From: Calonectria ilicicola
Taxonomy: Eukaryota; Ascomycota; Sordariomycetes; Hypocreales; Nectriaceae
Direction: 5' to 3'
NCBI GenBank assembly: GCA_020809705.1
Contig: CP085826.1
Span: 4,898,001-4,962,000, forward strand
Length of the DNA stretch: 64,000 bases
Shown here: positions 12,253 to 24,300 of the stretch, in pieces
Layout: every line of letters starts with the position of its first letter
Position numbering within the stretch: the first letter of the stretch is position 1
Program-made: the position numbers and the translations under genes
Notes under the pieces: generated by a model
Database searches by the model: none
What the model was told of the DNA's origin: nothing
Seen by the model: the letters and a program-made list of their open reading frames with translations, nothing else

Positions 12253-15200
12253 GCAGAAGACGGGCGGCTCTCGGCTTCCTTTGCTTAGAACACCACTAAC
12301 CCCTTTGCTCAGAACAAATTGACGAAATATATCAACATGCACCATATGGTAGGCAGGTGGTGATCATAACCCAAAGGGATTGAGCACCAAAGACAGTGTG
12401 TTGCGATTGCTGGTGGCGCACAAATTTCTTGGGTGCCCTGTTGCTCGTTGGCGCCTGATCCCAGTGGATCCCACAGGCGGGGTCTATGGGGTGTTTGAAG
12501 GTGATGTGGTGTCTGTTTTAAGACACAGAAGTTGAAAGTGATGAGCTGTGGTGGTAGCTGAGGCTACAGTGCTTGGAAATATTTATCGTGTCACTCTTCA
12601 AGACCTTGTTGAGTCAGGAGAGAAGGTTGGTGGTGAGTGAGTACAAGACAACCAGGCCTAGACAAATATTGGTCAATGTCGATGTATTAAGAGCTGGGTG
12701 TCGAGGGAGAATCGATGATGGGGAAGAGCAGTGAAGAGGAGGAGGAGAAGAAGAAGAAGAGAGGGGAAGAGAAGCAATAGAAGAAGGAGGAAGCCCTTCT
12801 TGATTAATGGGAAGCAAAAGGAATGCTTGTTCGTTTGAGCGGGGTCGGTGGGAAAGGGGAAGTGTTGGAGGAGGCAAGATCAGGATGGTACCTCCAAGTG
12901 AAGAATAATCAAGCGAGAAAAGAGGATGTGGGGACAGGGAGGAGAGCCACTAGTTGGTGAAGTGGAAGTTGGGGAAAGTGGGAAAGAGAATGGGGAAAGA
13001 AGCGATGGCAGTGCAATTGAGATGGGACAAACTCCTGGCACCCGAGGAGTGAGGGAACGGGAAGCGGGGGCCACGAGGAGGAGAGGAGGGTGTCAATTGC
13101 AAATACTCACACCCCCTGAAGCAGAATCGGATATCGGTATGCCCAAGAAGAGCGAGTCTAGGTGAAGACTGAGCCAAGGGCGTGTCCAACGGTGGCGGAG
13201 GGCAAAGGTCAACGGTCAAGAAAAAGGTGGGGTCTAAGAGGCAGCTTCCAGGGACCGGATGCGCAGGCGGTCTTGGGCCCGATGCTATGAGGCGGCCGAG
13301 GGCAACCACCGGGTCAGGAGTCCCGGGCTGGGGCTGACGTAGTTGAGTTGACAATTGAAGTTCTGGACCTGTGGTTGCGCCCAGCTGGTGTGGATGCGCA
13401 AGGCGGTCGACGAGTAACTGGGTCTCTCGTAAGAGTGGGTAGAGAGAAGAGGCAGCGAGGTTTGCAATTTGGTCAGGCTAGAGGAAGTAATGTCAAGATA
13501 GGAAGTCAAAGATGAGGAGAGGATGGAAGTAAAAAAAGAGTAACGATGTTAGGACGCCTCGACAACTAAAAGTAACGTCTAAGGTATGAGGAGGGTGGTT
13601 CAACAAATGGGCGACAACGAAGCTAGGGCGTGTTTGGGATCCACGCTACAGGGCCCAGCAGGATGGGAAGAAATGCAAAGATGCCGCAGCCACCAGCCCA
13701 AGCAACCAGGTAATGGGGAAAACAGGGTTTCGAAGCGACAATGAGGGTTGTGAGAGAGAAGTGGAGGGCGCGAAGGTGAATGAGGCGTGTGGAGAGAAAA
13801 TAGCAGAGCAGACATCAGATGCCAGGGGGGGGTGGTTTGGGAGAAGGGGGCGTCGCCAGGAGCCGGGGCTGGAGGGGGGGTGTACAGGAGCGGCCGCAGT
13901 AGCGATACATGGCCACATCCAGAACCACGGTGACCAGACCTTTTGCTGCAAAGCAAGCTTGGCTTGGTTCGACGCGAGGCGCCGGAGCTTGAGTGTACGT
14001 ATTCCATCATACTATGGCATTTTCATGCGACGCTGGGCGAACTCCATGACCAACACTCACAACACCACCCACCACATCGCTTGAAGCGGTGGTCTGCGGC
14101 CTGTGGGGAGCGGCCCTCAGCGAGCATGCCTGTCTGGGCGGACCATCACCAGACGTTGAACTTGTCCTGGCTAGCTCCAATACTGATGCAACAACGAACC
14201 ACCACCAACGAGTCAATCCACTATAGCTTGGCCTCGTCCAAGACGGATGAATCTGCTTGCCCGGATCAACCGCAAACTCAGCTCAGCCCAAACAGTTAGT
14301 TGACTGGCCACCGCTGCTGACCGCAGAGGGAATCGCTGTTTTCCGAATCGACGTCGTATAAAATACAAACGAGAGGGGGAAGAAAACTTTCGCTTAATGT
14401 GCCATGTATTGATTATTCACCACGGCACGATCGATCGCGCTGGTACGCGTCATGCCTCCATGATGACAATGGCCCATAATTGTGCTAGGTTGAGTAAGAG
14501 GTGACTATATGCAGAAGTGCGCAGACATCCATATCAACCATGGCGAGATCTCGATCCCATCCTCGGCTCCGCGGGTATAGTGAGAAAGCCATGCTCTGAT
14601 GCCGCGTCTCGCTACCTGTCCCAGAACTAAGCAAACGGTGCTCCTTAGCGCGCTTAGTGATCTTTCTCAATCTTGTGTAACTCAAAACGCTCGAGCTATG
14701 TGATAAAAAAAAAATTTTAATGCCAAAACGGAGCTCCTGCGTACTGGGAAAACGTAAACGCTGGACGCTGGGATCGTGTGTTCGAAGTTGGAGAGCCGAG
14801 GGGGTGGGTCGAGTCAACTGGCGCCCGAACCCCTGTCCCCTGGTGTTCCTGATCGCCATGAAGCCATGAACAGCGATGGGAATCGAATTTTGGCGTCCAG
14901 ATCGCACCATGACTGGCAGTGGCAGCAGCTTCACGGCTGGCTTGTTCTCTGGGCACCGTCAGGCGGTTTTTTGTTTACTGTAATTGTTCCTTTCATCATG
15001 GCCACATGGCAGAGCTATCGGCGCCCTAGCAAAACGCTGTTGCCGCCGACTTCGCCATTGATTTGGTCTAAACCAAAAGTTTCTGATTAGTTGGCTAAGT
15101 CTGAGTCGGTGCGGTAGGCTGGGCCCTGCCGAAACGTGCATGAATGATTAATTGTAATATTCGAGCGGTATCAATAACCGTTGTGCTTTAATAATGCGCC

Positions 15201-18200
15201 AAAGCCTTCATCTCAGCCACATTGCCATTATATTTCGAGTTAACCTGCTCCAACAAAGAATTGAGGACCCCGCGGCAATAGCTAGTAACCCGACCGAGAG
15301 TGACAACATGATGTCGGTCTTAGCACGGGAGTAAAATGGTAAAAGTAGTATGGCATGGTACAGTAAAGTTATCGGTCATTATCGGATCAAATTGCGCTTT
15401 GCAATCATGGCAATTCAGCAGAGGACCTGGAATCCCGATCCTTCAATGCAATCGAGGGTTGGCATTGGCTGGCCGATCCCCCTGGACAGTTGAGCTGCGT
15501 TACACCCTCCAGAAATTAGAGTACATTTTCGGCTCGCTGAATTCCCGCTGCCCGAATTGCGTGACACTATTAACCAGAGCGAGGCATCGCTCGCTCGTCT
15601 CCGTGGTACCGCGCCTGCGGTGCGTGGAGCGGACAGGACAGGAATGGGTCTGAGACCAGGGCTAATCCAGTATGTCGTGTGTAATGGCAATGCCCTTTTG
15701 CTGGGACTGGTACATGGGCGCTTCCCTGATCAAGGCTGTAGCTGTAGTGGAATAGCCAGCATATGGCGCCAGAAGCGCAGAACTCGTTGGTCGGGTGGGA
15801 AATCAAACGAAGTTGGATGTGTTGGATAGAGAGTCATGAGTCTAGAACAACCTCACGACATGGAGAAGACGAACGAACGACCAGGATGGAAAATGGAGAG
15901 GGTGTGGCGGTAGTAAGCGAGAGAAGGTTTGAGGTATCGATACCTGGCTGCGCGCCCGTCGAGCTTAATGGGAGCAACACTGGGTGCAGTCGGACACGCC
16001 TTCCTACCCATGGTATTCCCGGGGTTTACCGCCCCTCAGGGATGGTCTTGTTTTGGGTTAGCGGGAGCATTTTCAGCCTTGCTGCAATGCTGCCTTTCAG
16101 CAGCTCAGGGATTCTTGGCTACAGTTCCTCCCTTTTGCTTTTCGCTGGCGTCGCAGTGGGCTCTGCAGCGGGCATTTACCGGCGAGTGGCTGAATGGCGT
16201 TGGGTAGCCGGTTCAGGCCCCTATGCTACCGTCCGTTTACCAATTCTGGCACTGGCGTGGACGAGAAAATCTAGCCGACAGAGCACGCCGAGCCCCGGTC
16301 CGTCAACGTGCAATTGGATTTTGGGAAGTCTTGTCATGAAAACAGTCAGTTCCCCGAACGAGCAGCCAGAGGTGTGCATGGCAACAATGCGTTGCCCACA
16401 ATAGCTTAGCCTGTGACCCGTAGCCACTGGCCGTCCGTAGTCCCCGTCGTGGGTTTATTTTAGTGGCCCGCCGCACATGGCAAATAGGGCCCTGTTGGCA
16501 AGCCAAAAAAAAAAAAATTGGCACTGAGCGAGTGCCTGAGCACACCAAGCCTTCCGATTTAGTTCGGCTCTTTTGCGGGATCCCTCCTCAAGTGGGCTTG
16601 AAATCTATTCGTTCTGAGTGACCCGTTTACGAGGGCACCACGAGGTGGGTGCTGGCAGATGTGTTCGAGACCCCAAGCCCGGGCACCGGCCCCAACGCTT
16701 GATGCTCAGCATGGCGCAAGCTGGCCATTGTGAATGTGATTGACATGCATTGTCAAACATGCATCAGGCTACGGAAAATAATTGGACTCGGATACCACTC
16801 AAAATATTCACAGCCATTTAGGTCGCGGAGTGTGGCTCCCCCGAAATATTTCGGTGTCGGCTCACCAATAGGAGCATGCAGAGTAGGCCGAGGGGCACTT
16901 TGTAGTTTTATGGTTGTGCCTTATTGCCGAAGAGAAGAAAGTTGAGAAGGCCACGCTCTCTCTCTCTCTCTCAGCCTCTTTCTAAGCCAGACATGGTCGT
17001 TATTTGCTTGCTTTGACTGGTATTTTTTTTTTTACCAGGACACTATTGCAGTCATGACCAATTCTTCCCTTGCATAGCATGTTTTTTTTTCCCTCTTATC
17101 CAGTACGTAGCCAGCCAGCAGTAACGGTTGCCTGACAAGGTCACATTCAGAATTACGACTGTAGATGGCGTGGTTTTAGCCCATTTAAATCCGGGGAGTG
17201 GCATTTTTTTCTTCATGGGCATTCGGAGTGCATCTCCGCCTCCGTCACAACTCAAGCTGCATGGTCGCGGTCCAGGCCATTGTGGCGTGTGCCCAGACCG
17301 ATCGATGCCGCTCCCCCCCATGGACCCAGATCCCAAAACTCCGACCTTCAGGGTCCCCCCCTTCATTGGGCCTCACCTCCCCAAAACAGGAGCCAAGGCA
17401 AGCCACGCCACGCGTTGTCGACTCTTATTTGGAAGCCATCCAAAGAAATGCATCCCAGGTCGAGCCCAATCCAGGTCAGACAGCCTGGGCGAGGCCCGAT
17501 GGCGGCGAGACATGCATGGAGGCGCAACCACGGCAAGCAAGAACTGGAAGGGAAAAGCAATGCCATGACACCCGCGACCGCACTTCCGGGCCTCGTCTCA
17601 CAAACATCCGGTTGCGAGACATGGCAGATGGGCAGACGGGCACGACCGCAGTACGTCGTCGGCGGAGTGGGACTGGTCAGATCGAGTCCTGGTAGGGATG
17701 CATTAGATATCAGATCATCACGTTTTCAGCTTGCTTGGTCGCATGCCTGGGATCTAGACCCAATCTACCATGGTCACAGGCATCGAATTTTGTCCACTTT
17801 CCCATCTGAACCAGCCAGTAGCCAGAGGGGAGAGGAGAGAGGGGGCTTTACACACCACGTACCGACTGTAGCATGCAGCACACTTATCCGCGACACGACA
17901 CCGACTTCTCACCGTGCTCATCACATACAAATATCATGACACCTCTCAGCGACGGAGATTGATTGCCTCCAATAGCGGATGAAGCGCATCAGCCGCCGTA
18001 GACTGCATGCGCACCCACATTCGCATCCGCATACGCATACACATCCACAGAGATGTTCGCAACTGAGTGAGTGGCCCAAGCACACGGGACGGCAAACACC
18101 GCACTTCCCGTCACATGGGAATATGTTGATTACATATTCGTGAGGCGGATGTGAATCCATCCCCTCACATGCGGCTCCCCTCACGCATGGGTGAAGCCTA

Positions 18201-18461
18201 GAACCCTTGGATGCCCCCGTCAGCCACCCGAGATCCCACCCCATGCCCCTCCCCCCCCGTCCCCAATGTTTAGACGTGCTTCGGGATCATCGCCCGTAGG
18301 CCCCCGCCAGTGGCCATCAACGGTCTGCAACCCTACCGTAACACGCTGAGCACGGGACACAACCTCCTCCGTTCTCCGGTTTCTGAATCCTCCGCATTCA
18401 TCATCCAACATTCGCATCCCGCACCCTGCAGTTTCTTGTCACCCATCGAACCGCCGCAGCC
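12253..18461. other. 6.2 kb gene-poor region
   Basis: From about 12.7 to 14.1 kb the plus strand is strongly purine-rich, so the minus strand is pyrimidine-rich, as in a long promoter and leader of the SAM-HMG gene. From 14.3 to 18.4 kb I find no coding gene. The longest open frames (15763-16404, 213 codons; 17280-17939, 219 codons, plus strand) overlap other equally open frames, have no domain and show no intron-linked continuation. A (CT)8 run lies at 16956-16972, and 18012-18050 holds an imperfect CGCATA hexamer repeat close to the next gene. Non-coding transcripts are possible but not demonstrable here. Confidence 0.5.
12718..12795 (+). repeat. Purine (GAA/GAG) tract
   Basis: Almost uninterrupted A/G run including GAGGAGGAGGAG then GAAGAAGAAGAAGA. 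On the SAM-HMG transcript strand it reads as a polypyrimidine leader element, about 0.5 kb upstream of that gene's start. Confidence 0.6.
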
Positions 18462-19999
18462 ATGGCTCCGTCCAATACCGAAGAAAACCGAGAGCCCTCA
18501 CCGTCTGGCTCGGACGCCGATTTGGCCCAGGTCAGTTGAGCCGTCTCCATTCCCCTCTTTTCGTCTCTCCCTTCCCTTCTCTTCACAGCCCAACATGGTT
18601 GGTGTGTCACCACAAATCACCCATATCATCATCATTATCAACACAACACAACACAACACAACACAACACATCATTCATCCACATTCACATCCACAATTTC
18701 CGATATTGGTCCCGCACAAACGGCATCTTCCGTGCCGCCTCCCCCCGTCTTCCCTCATCCACTTGTCTCTCTGGCCTTGCCTTGGGTCCCGTGGTCGTCC
18801 ACATGCCGCGTATGTCTGGACGCATCCGCTCGGTCCTGGTATCCTGGTTTCCAAACCCCAATTGCCCAAGCCCCTGCCGTAGTCAAGACCATGTCTTACT
18901 GCCCTAATGTTCCTGATGTGCATTTGTGGATTGCGTTCTGCATTAACAGTCGCTCGTGTCAAGGACTTGAACTGACAGTTTCGGCGTTCTAGGCCTACAA
19001 GGACCTTGCCAGGTACATACACCCCTTGCCACACTAGGCCCCACTATTGTTTTAATATGTTTCCCGCACTCTTTCCTACTGTTTCGTGGCTATTTTTTTT
19101 TTATACGTCTTCTTTATATATACTTCGTGTTTCAATCATGTTTCTCCTATTCCCCGGTCTCTTCCCGTCTCCTCCCTATCAATTTTTTTTTTCCTTTGCC
19201 CTCTATTCCAAATTCACCGTCTTACAAGGGAGGGGGGTGGTGCAGCTCACCGCGTTAAACGCCCGCCCCCTAGCAAAGGCCCAGATTCGTTCCAATCTGA
19301 CATTTGAAGCTAAGGGCTAGGTCTCCCGGCGTCGCCGAGCTGCGGTACCCGCCCAGTTGGTTGGCACAGATCTGGAGGCGTTCGTTTACTTTGTTCGGTG
19401 GTCTCTCAAGGCCCAGATCCTCGGATCCAGCCTTGCATCCACTTTCACCACTTCCCCATCCTTATCCTCCATCTCTCCATGTCCCCATCTCCCATGCGCA
19501 TCCAGGCCCTTGCGCCACCAACCCTCGGCCGTCTTGAGTGAGATGTCCATCTCCGTGTCCATCTCCGTGTCCGTTCCCGTGTCCGTTTCCAGTTCAGCTG
19601 TCCCTCAAATCAAAGACCTCAATGAGTGATGTGCCTTTAGCTGCGGTCCAGACCTTCACTCTCTGGCCCGCTTCACTCATGCTGGGGTAGCCTACAATTT
19701 CTCCTACCGTTTCGGTCTTTGCTTTTTTTGCCTTTGCCCAAATATGGAAATCACATCGTGCGGCTCGCTCACTAACACGACATTTTTTTGCTCCCTACCC
19801 CAGGGGTGAACAGGCTGCCACCGCCCTCGAAGCAAACCTCACTCATCTCGAAAGCAAGCTGGATGCCATCCTTGCCGCCATTGAGGCCAGCGAGGCCCAA
19901 AAGTCCAAGTCCGCTGCCACCAAGGCGAAGAAGAGTGACACCAGCAGTGCAGATGGCGACGAGAAATCTGCCCAAGATACAGCTGGCAAGAGTAACTAA
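18462..19999 (+). CDS. Small coiled-coil protein of unknown function (94 residues) with microexon
   Basis: I do not recognise this family. Exons are 18462-18530 (69 nt), 18993-19012 (20 nt) and 19804-19999 (196 nt). The protein starts MAPSNTEENREPSPSGS, then DLAQ-AYKDLAR-GEQAATALEANL, then HLESKLDAILAAIEASE, and ends in a Lys/Ala/Ser/Asp-rich tail finishing GKSN. Residues about 20-65 form an amphipathic heptad-type helix with Leu/Ala at regular spacing; both tails look disordered. The frame is continuous only when the 20-nt exon is used: 69+20 leaves two bases and exon 3 supplies the third (Arg). The introns, 462 and 791 bp, are far longer than others in the window and carry simple repeats. 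Small size and no known homologue make the function open; the coding assignment is good, not certain. Confidence 0.75.
18639..18670 (+). repeat. (CAACA)6 microsatellite in intron 1
   Basis: Perfect 5-bp tandem repeat, 6.4 copies, inside the 462-bp first intron of the small coiled-coil gene. Confidence 0.9.
18993..19012 (+). other. 20-nt microexon
   Basis: Flanked by TTCTAG before and GTACAT after. It encodes AYKDLA plus two bases of an Arg codon. Skipping it would shift the frame of the third exon. Confidence 0.7.
19544..19591 (+). repeat. 12-bp minisatellite, four copies, in intron 2
   Basis: Unit TGTCCATCTCCG twice exactly, followed by TGTCCGTTCCCG and TGTCCGTTTCCA. It lies in the 791-bp intron of the small coiled-coil gene, about 210 bp before the acceptor. 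Confidence 0.85.
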
Positions 20000-21368
20000 C
20001 CCTAAAGTGGAATGAATGTGTTGAGATTGTTTGGGGATGATTCGGACGGAGCGTGTAATGGATGAACGAATTAGACATTTTGATACAAAGAGAATCGATT
20101 TCCGGGATACTTTTTTCCGCCGGCTCAGTCTTGTGTTTTATACTGTAAACGGCGCCATAATGAAAAGAAGAAGAAAAAAAAACATTGCTATATCCCATTT
20201 CTCAAGCCCAAAAAGGAGTCGTAAATTTCAACAAAACATATTTGTGTAATCAATTCATGGCATATTAATAATGGCAAATAGTCTCTCCTCTAGCAATTTC
20301 ACTCTCCCGCCTCCACTACGCACACATACATCTTGGATGGCAAAATCAAGGGGACCATGCGATTCGGACATTTTTGGTCAGGGGGAAGGAAAATGTCTTC
20401 GCCCTTGCCTTTCATATTCGAGACGAATGGTTGTCCCTCCTCCAATGTACTCGCAGAGACTTATATCTAATCCATCCCGCTACCGAACAGGCATGAAGCT
20501 CAACACCAACGTAGACTCATTCCTGGGGACTCTTCATAGCAAATCCCCTTTCATGCTTTCCCAGCCTTCCAAACAGGTCGTTCAACCTGTATCCGTACAA
20601 CCCATAATAAAAACACCGATGAACCAAACCAAGTAGAAAAAGAACATAGCCAAGGAGAACTTTGGCCAAAAAAAAACATGAGATCTGTACTACCTGTCCT
20701 TCTTTCCCGTCTCGTTTATTTGAAAACTCCCCCGCGAGCAAGGTGAAATGAGCCCAAACGACAAAGATATTCCATGAGCGCAGACACTCCATTCCTCCTC
20801 AGTAATTGAGAGAGATGACATGACAATGACAATGCGTAACAAAGCGATTCCCAAAATCAACACCTAGGATAAATAAATACACTCGAGAAACGAAGTCGGG
20901 TATTGAGGATACATCAGCTCAAAACACGGAATGCGCTCCGCCAAAGCGGATCAACCCTTCTACCCTCGCGGGAGCCTAACAGTACCATAATGCAACGGGT
21001 ATCAAGCGTTAGAATAAGCCATCTTCAGGGTAGAGATCATAAGTAAGGTAGCTAGCGCAGGTCGTGGCGATGATTCTTAAAGTATTCGAATGCTTCACTC
21101 GGCAAGAGTCTGCCGCCCATGCGCAGCATCGTTTGCCTGCAAGATGTAGTCATCAAGAGAATACTGACAGACTGCGTCCTCGAGCTCAAGCTTTCGGACC
21201 CACGCCAGTCATTAGAATCCCGATGTTACATTTAGCGTAGGCTCGATCGATCGGAGTAGGCGCGCGTCCGCAATAGGACTCTCGATGTAGATGTGCATGC
21301 AGAACACGCGTTTATCGCCTAAGTACTGTGCGATCTCATAAAAAACTAGTAGCGCAAAAGCGACCTAG
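20000..21368. other. Convergent intergenic region
   Basis: Holds the 3' regions of the small coiled-coil gene and of the histidine kinase gene. It has A-rich strings at 20160-20190 and 20630-20680. No gene supported. Confidence 0.5.
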
Positions 21369-24300
21369 TTAGTTCGACAAGCTTCTCATATCAGAGTAAT
21401 CGAGACGTGCTCTTGCCAAGGCATCATCCTGTTCCGGCTGAACCATGGTAGGTCCCTCCTTGCCACGGTTGGAGATAGGTTCTCGACTGGTGAACGATCG
21501 GTTCTCCAATGTAGGTCGAGCTAGGAGCCCTTGTCCACCTTCCTTATGTCTTGACGATTTTGCTTCGGCGTGCATCGCCAGCTCGCGTTCACGGTTCTTC
21601 TCGAGAAGAGGTCCCCCGAGGGTTGCGCACTTGAGGATTGTTTGAATCAGATGGTTCTGCTGTAGCGGTTTGGAAAGATACTCATCCATCTGCGCTTGGA
21701 TACACTTCTCCCGGTCACCCATCATTGCATGGGCAGTGAGGGCAATAATGGGAGTTCGGTGAGTTCCCATGCCTCGCTCATATTCACGGATTTTACCCGT
21801 TGCCTCAAATCCTCCCTGTGATGATGTTAGCTTTCCTGTATAGAGAGATTTTGGAAACGAGCATGTTTTTACCATTATCGGCATCTGAACGTCCATAAGA
21901 ATGACATCAAACTTCTTTTCCTTGACAGCTTCGACAGCTTCCCAACCGTTTCCGACCACAGTAACAACGTGATGATATTTCTCCAGAATCTTGACAGCCA
22001 GTCTCTGGTTAACAGTGTTATCCTCAGCGAGTAGGATTTCGAATGACTTGGTATTGTCGGCAAGAGAAGGGGTGGCCCTGTTCTCAAGAGCAGGAATCAT
22101 TCCGTTTGCAAGGTCAATAAGTTTGCAAGGGGTTGTCATGTAAGACGTGATGCCCAGGTCCAAGCATGACTTCAGGCTAACATGGACAATGGGGGCTAAA
22201 AGAACAATGGGGAGATACTTGAAGTCATCAACGGCTCGGAGTCTTCTAGCGGTATCAATCGAATCCACGATGATAGCATCATAGGGCAGAGCACTGCCAG
22301 CCTGTAAACGTGTAAGTGCGGAACTCTTCTCAGAATCAACCACGACAGGATGAAGGCCAATTCCCCCAAGCATGCTTCGGATTGAACTGCCGGAGCTTGA
22401 CTGAGCCTTGTCAACAAAGAGAACTTGGTGTCCTCTGTATGGTCGCAGTTGCTGCTCAATGATTTCAGTGTCATCAGGAGCCAACCTGACACGACAGGTA
22501 AAGTGAAATTCGCTGCCCTTGCCCTCCTCACTAATCACCCAAAGGTCACCACCCATCAGGTTCACCAGTCGTTTTGAGATTGATAAGCCCAAACCAGTAC
22601 CACCAAACTTGCGAGTCATAGAACCATCAGCTTGTTGGAAAGTGTCAAAGATCAGGTCCAGCTTGTCCTTAGCAATGCCAATACCAGTATCTTCAACAAT
22701 AAATTCAACAGCGTATTCACCAGGGCCGACATCGCCCTGGTCGGGGCGCTCCTTGATGGTAAGACTAACTTCGCCATGTTCCGTGAATTTAATAGCATTG
22801 CCCACAAGGTTGAGAATGATTTGCCTGAGACGGAACGAGTCGCCTATGACGTGATCCGGCACAGAGCTGTCCACCTTGTAGGTCAGGTCCAAGAACTTCT
22901 CGTTGGCCTTAACGGCGAGTGTTTTGAGTGCATTAAAAACGGTTCCACGTAGGGTATACGGGATCTCCTCGATCACCATTCTCCTAGCTTCGATCTTGGA
23001 AAGATCCAAAATATCATCAATAATCGTCAAGAGGCTATTGGCAAGGTTATTGACAATGTTGAGCATCTCTCGTTGATATTGAGTCAAGTCCGTATCCAAC
23101 GTGAGTTGTGTCATGCCGATGATACCGTTCATAGGTGTACGGATTTCATGTGACATGTTGGCGAGGAATTCTGACTTCGTCTTGTTGGCTAACTCGGCAG
23201 CCTCTCTGGCTTGGGTGTTTCTTTGAATCGAGTCTCTCAAATTCGAAATCATTTGGTTGATTTTCCGTTTAAGCTCGTCCATTTCACCAGACGCTTCGAC
23301 ATCGACGAGTTTGGTAAAGTCCCCATCGGTTGCCAAGTTGGTAATATCTGAAAAGGCTCGCACTTGCGTTGTCTGAAATCAAGGTCAGCTGCTAGTTTCC
23401 CAATTATAGCATTGAGCGGAATTGCTTACCAAGTTACTGGCCATGGTATTGACATCTGTCGTGATTTCCTTCCATCTTCCATTCAGCCCAGCCACGTCAG
23501 CCTGAGCGCCCATCTTGCCATCGACACCTACATCCTTGGCAACCCGCTGAACTTCGTAACAGAAGCTCGACAAACGGTCAACCATGTTGTTGATGGTTTC
23601 TTTTAACACTTGAATCTCTCCATTGGCTTCAACCTTGATCTTCTGGCTCATATCGCCATTGGCGATGGCCTGTGTAACAGTAGAGATACTTCTGACCTGA
23701 ACAGTGAGGTTTGAAGCCATCGTGTTGACATTTTCGGTGAGGTCTTTCCATTTGCCTTCGACGTTGGCAACTTGAGCCTGTCCACCAAGAGTTCCATCGG
23801 TTCCGACCTCACGAGCGACCTTGCTCACTTCCACAGCAAAAGTACCCAGCCGATCCACCATTTGGTTGATAGTATTCTTGAGTTCCAAGATCTCACCTTG
23901 TACTTCTACCCCAATCTTCTTGGTCAAATCACCCTTAGCTACAGCCGTGGTAACCTTGGCAATTTCTCGAACTTGGGTTGTCAAATTCATAGCCATGCCG
24001 TTGACATTCTCGGTCAAATCTCGCCAAGTGCCTTCAACGTCATGCACAGTAGCCTGACCACCCAATCGACCCTCGGTTCCGACTTCTCTAGCGATTTTGG
24101 TGACTTCCCGGGCAAACTGCTGTAACTGATCCACCATGGAATTTATGGTGGACTTGAGCTCAAAGATTTCTCCGCGGCAATCAGCCTGCACCTTCTGGGT
24201 CAAATCTCCCTTGGCGACAGCTGTGGTCACCTTGATAATATCTCGTACTTGTGTTGTCAAATTGTTTGCCATCGCGTTGACGTTGACTGTCAAATCATTC

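Noticed and set aside
15763..16404. 213-codon plus-strand open frame in the gene-poor region
   Set aside because: Another frame (15929-16207) is also open, no domain or orthologue-like motif appears, codon pattern is irregular, and no intron joins it to further coding sequence.
17128..17939. Three overlapping plus-strand open frames of 146-219 codons
   Set aside because: All three frames are open at once, a sign of stop-poor GC-rich DNA rather than coding. Products are Pro/Arg-rich with no domain.
19991..20005. CTAACCCTAA, telomere-repeat-like string at the end of the small coiled-coil gene (also ACCCTAACC near 5681)
   Set aside because: Could suggest a telomerase RNA template, but a 10-mer is plausible by chance in 64 kb on two strands, it overlaps a stop codon region of a likely coding gene, and no TER core structure is seen.
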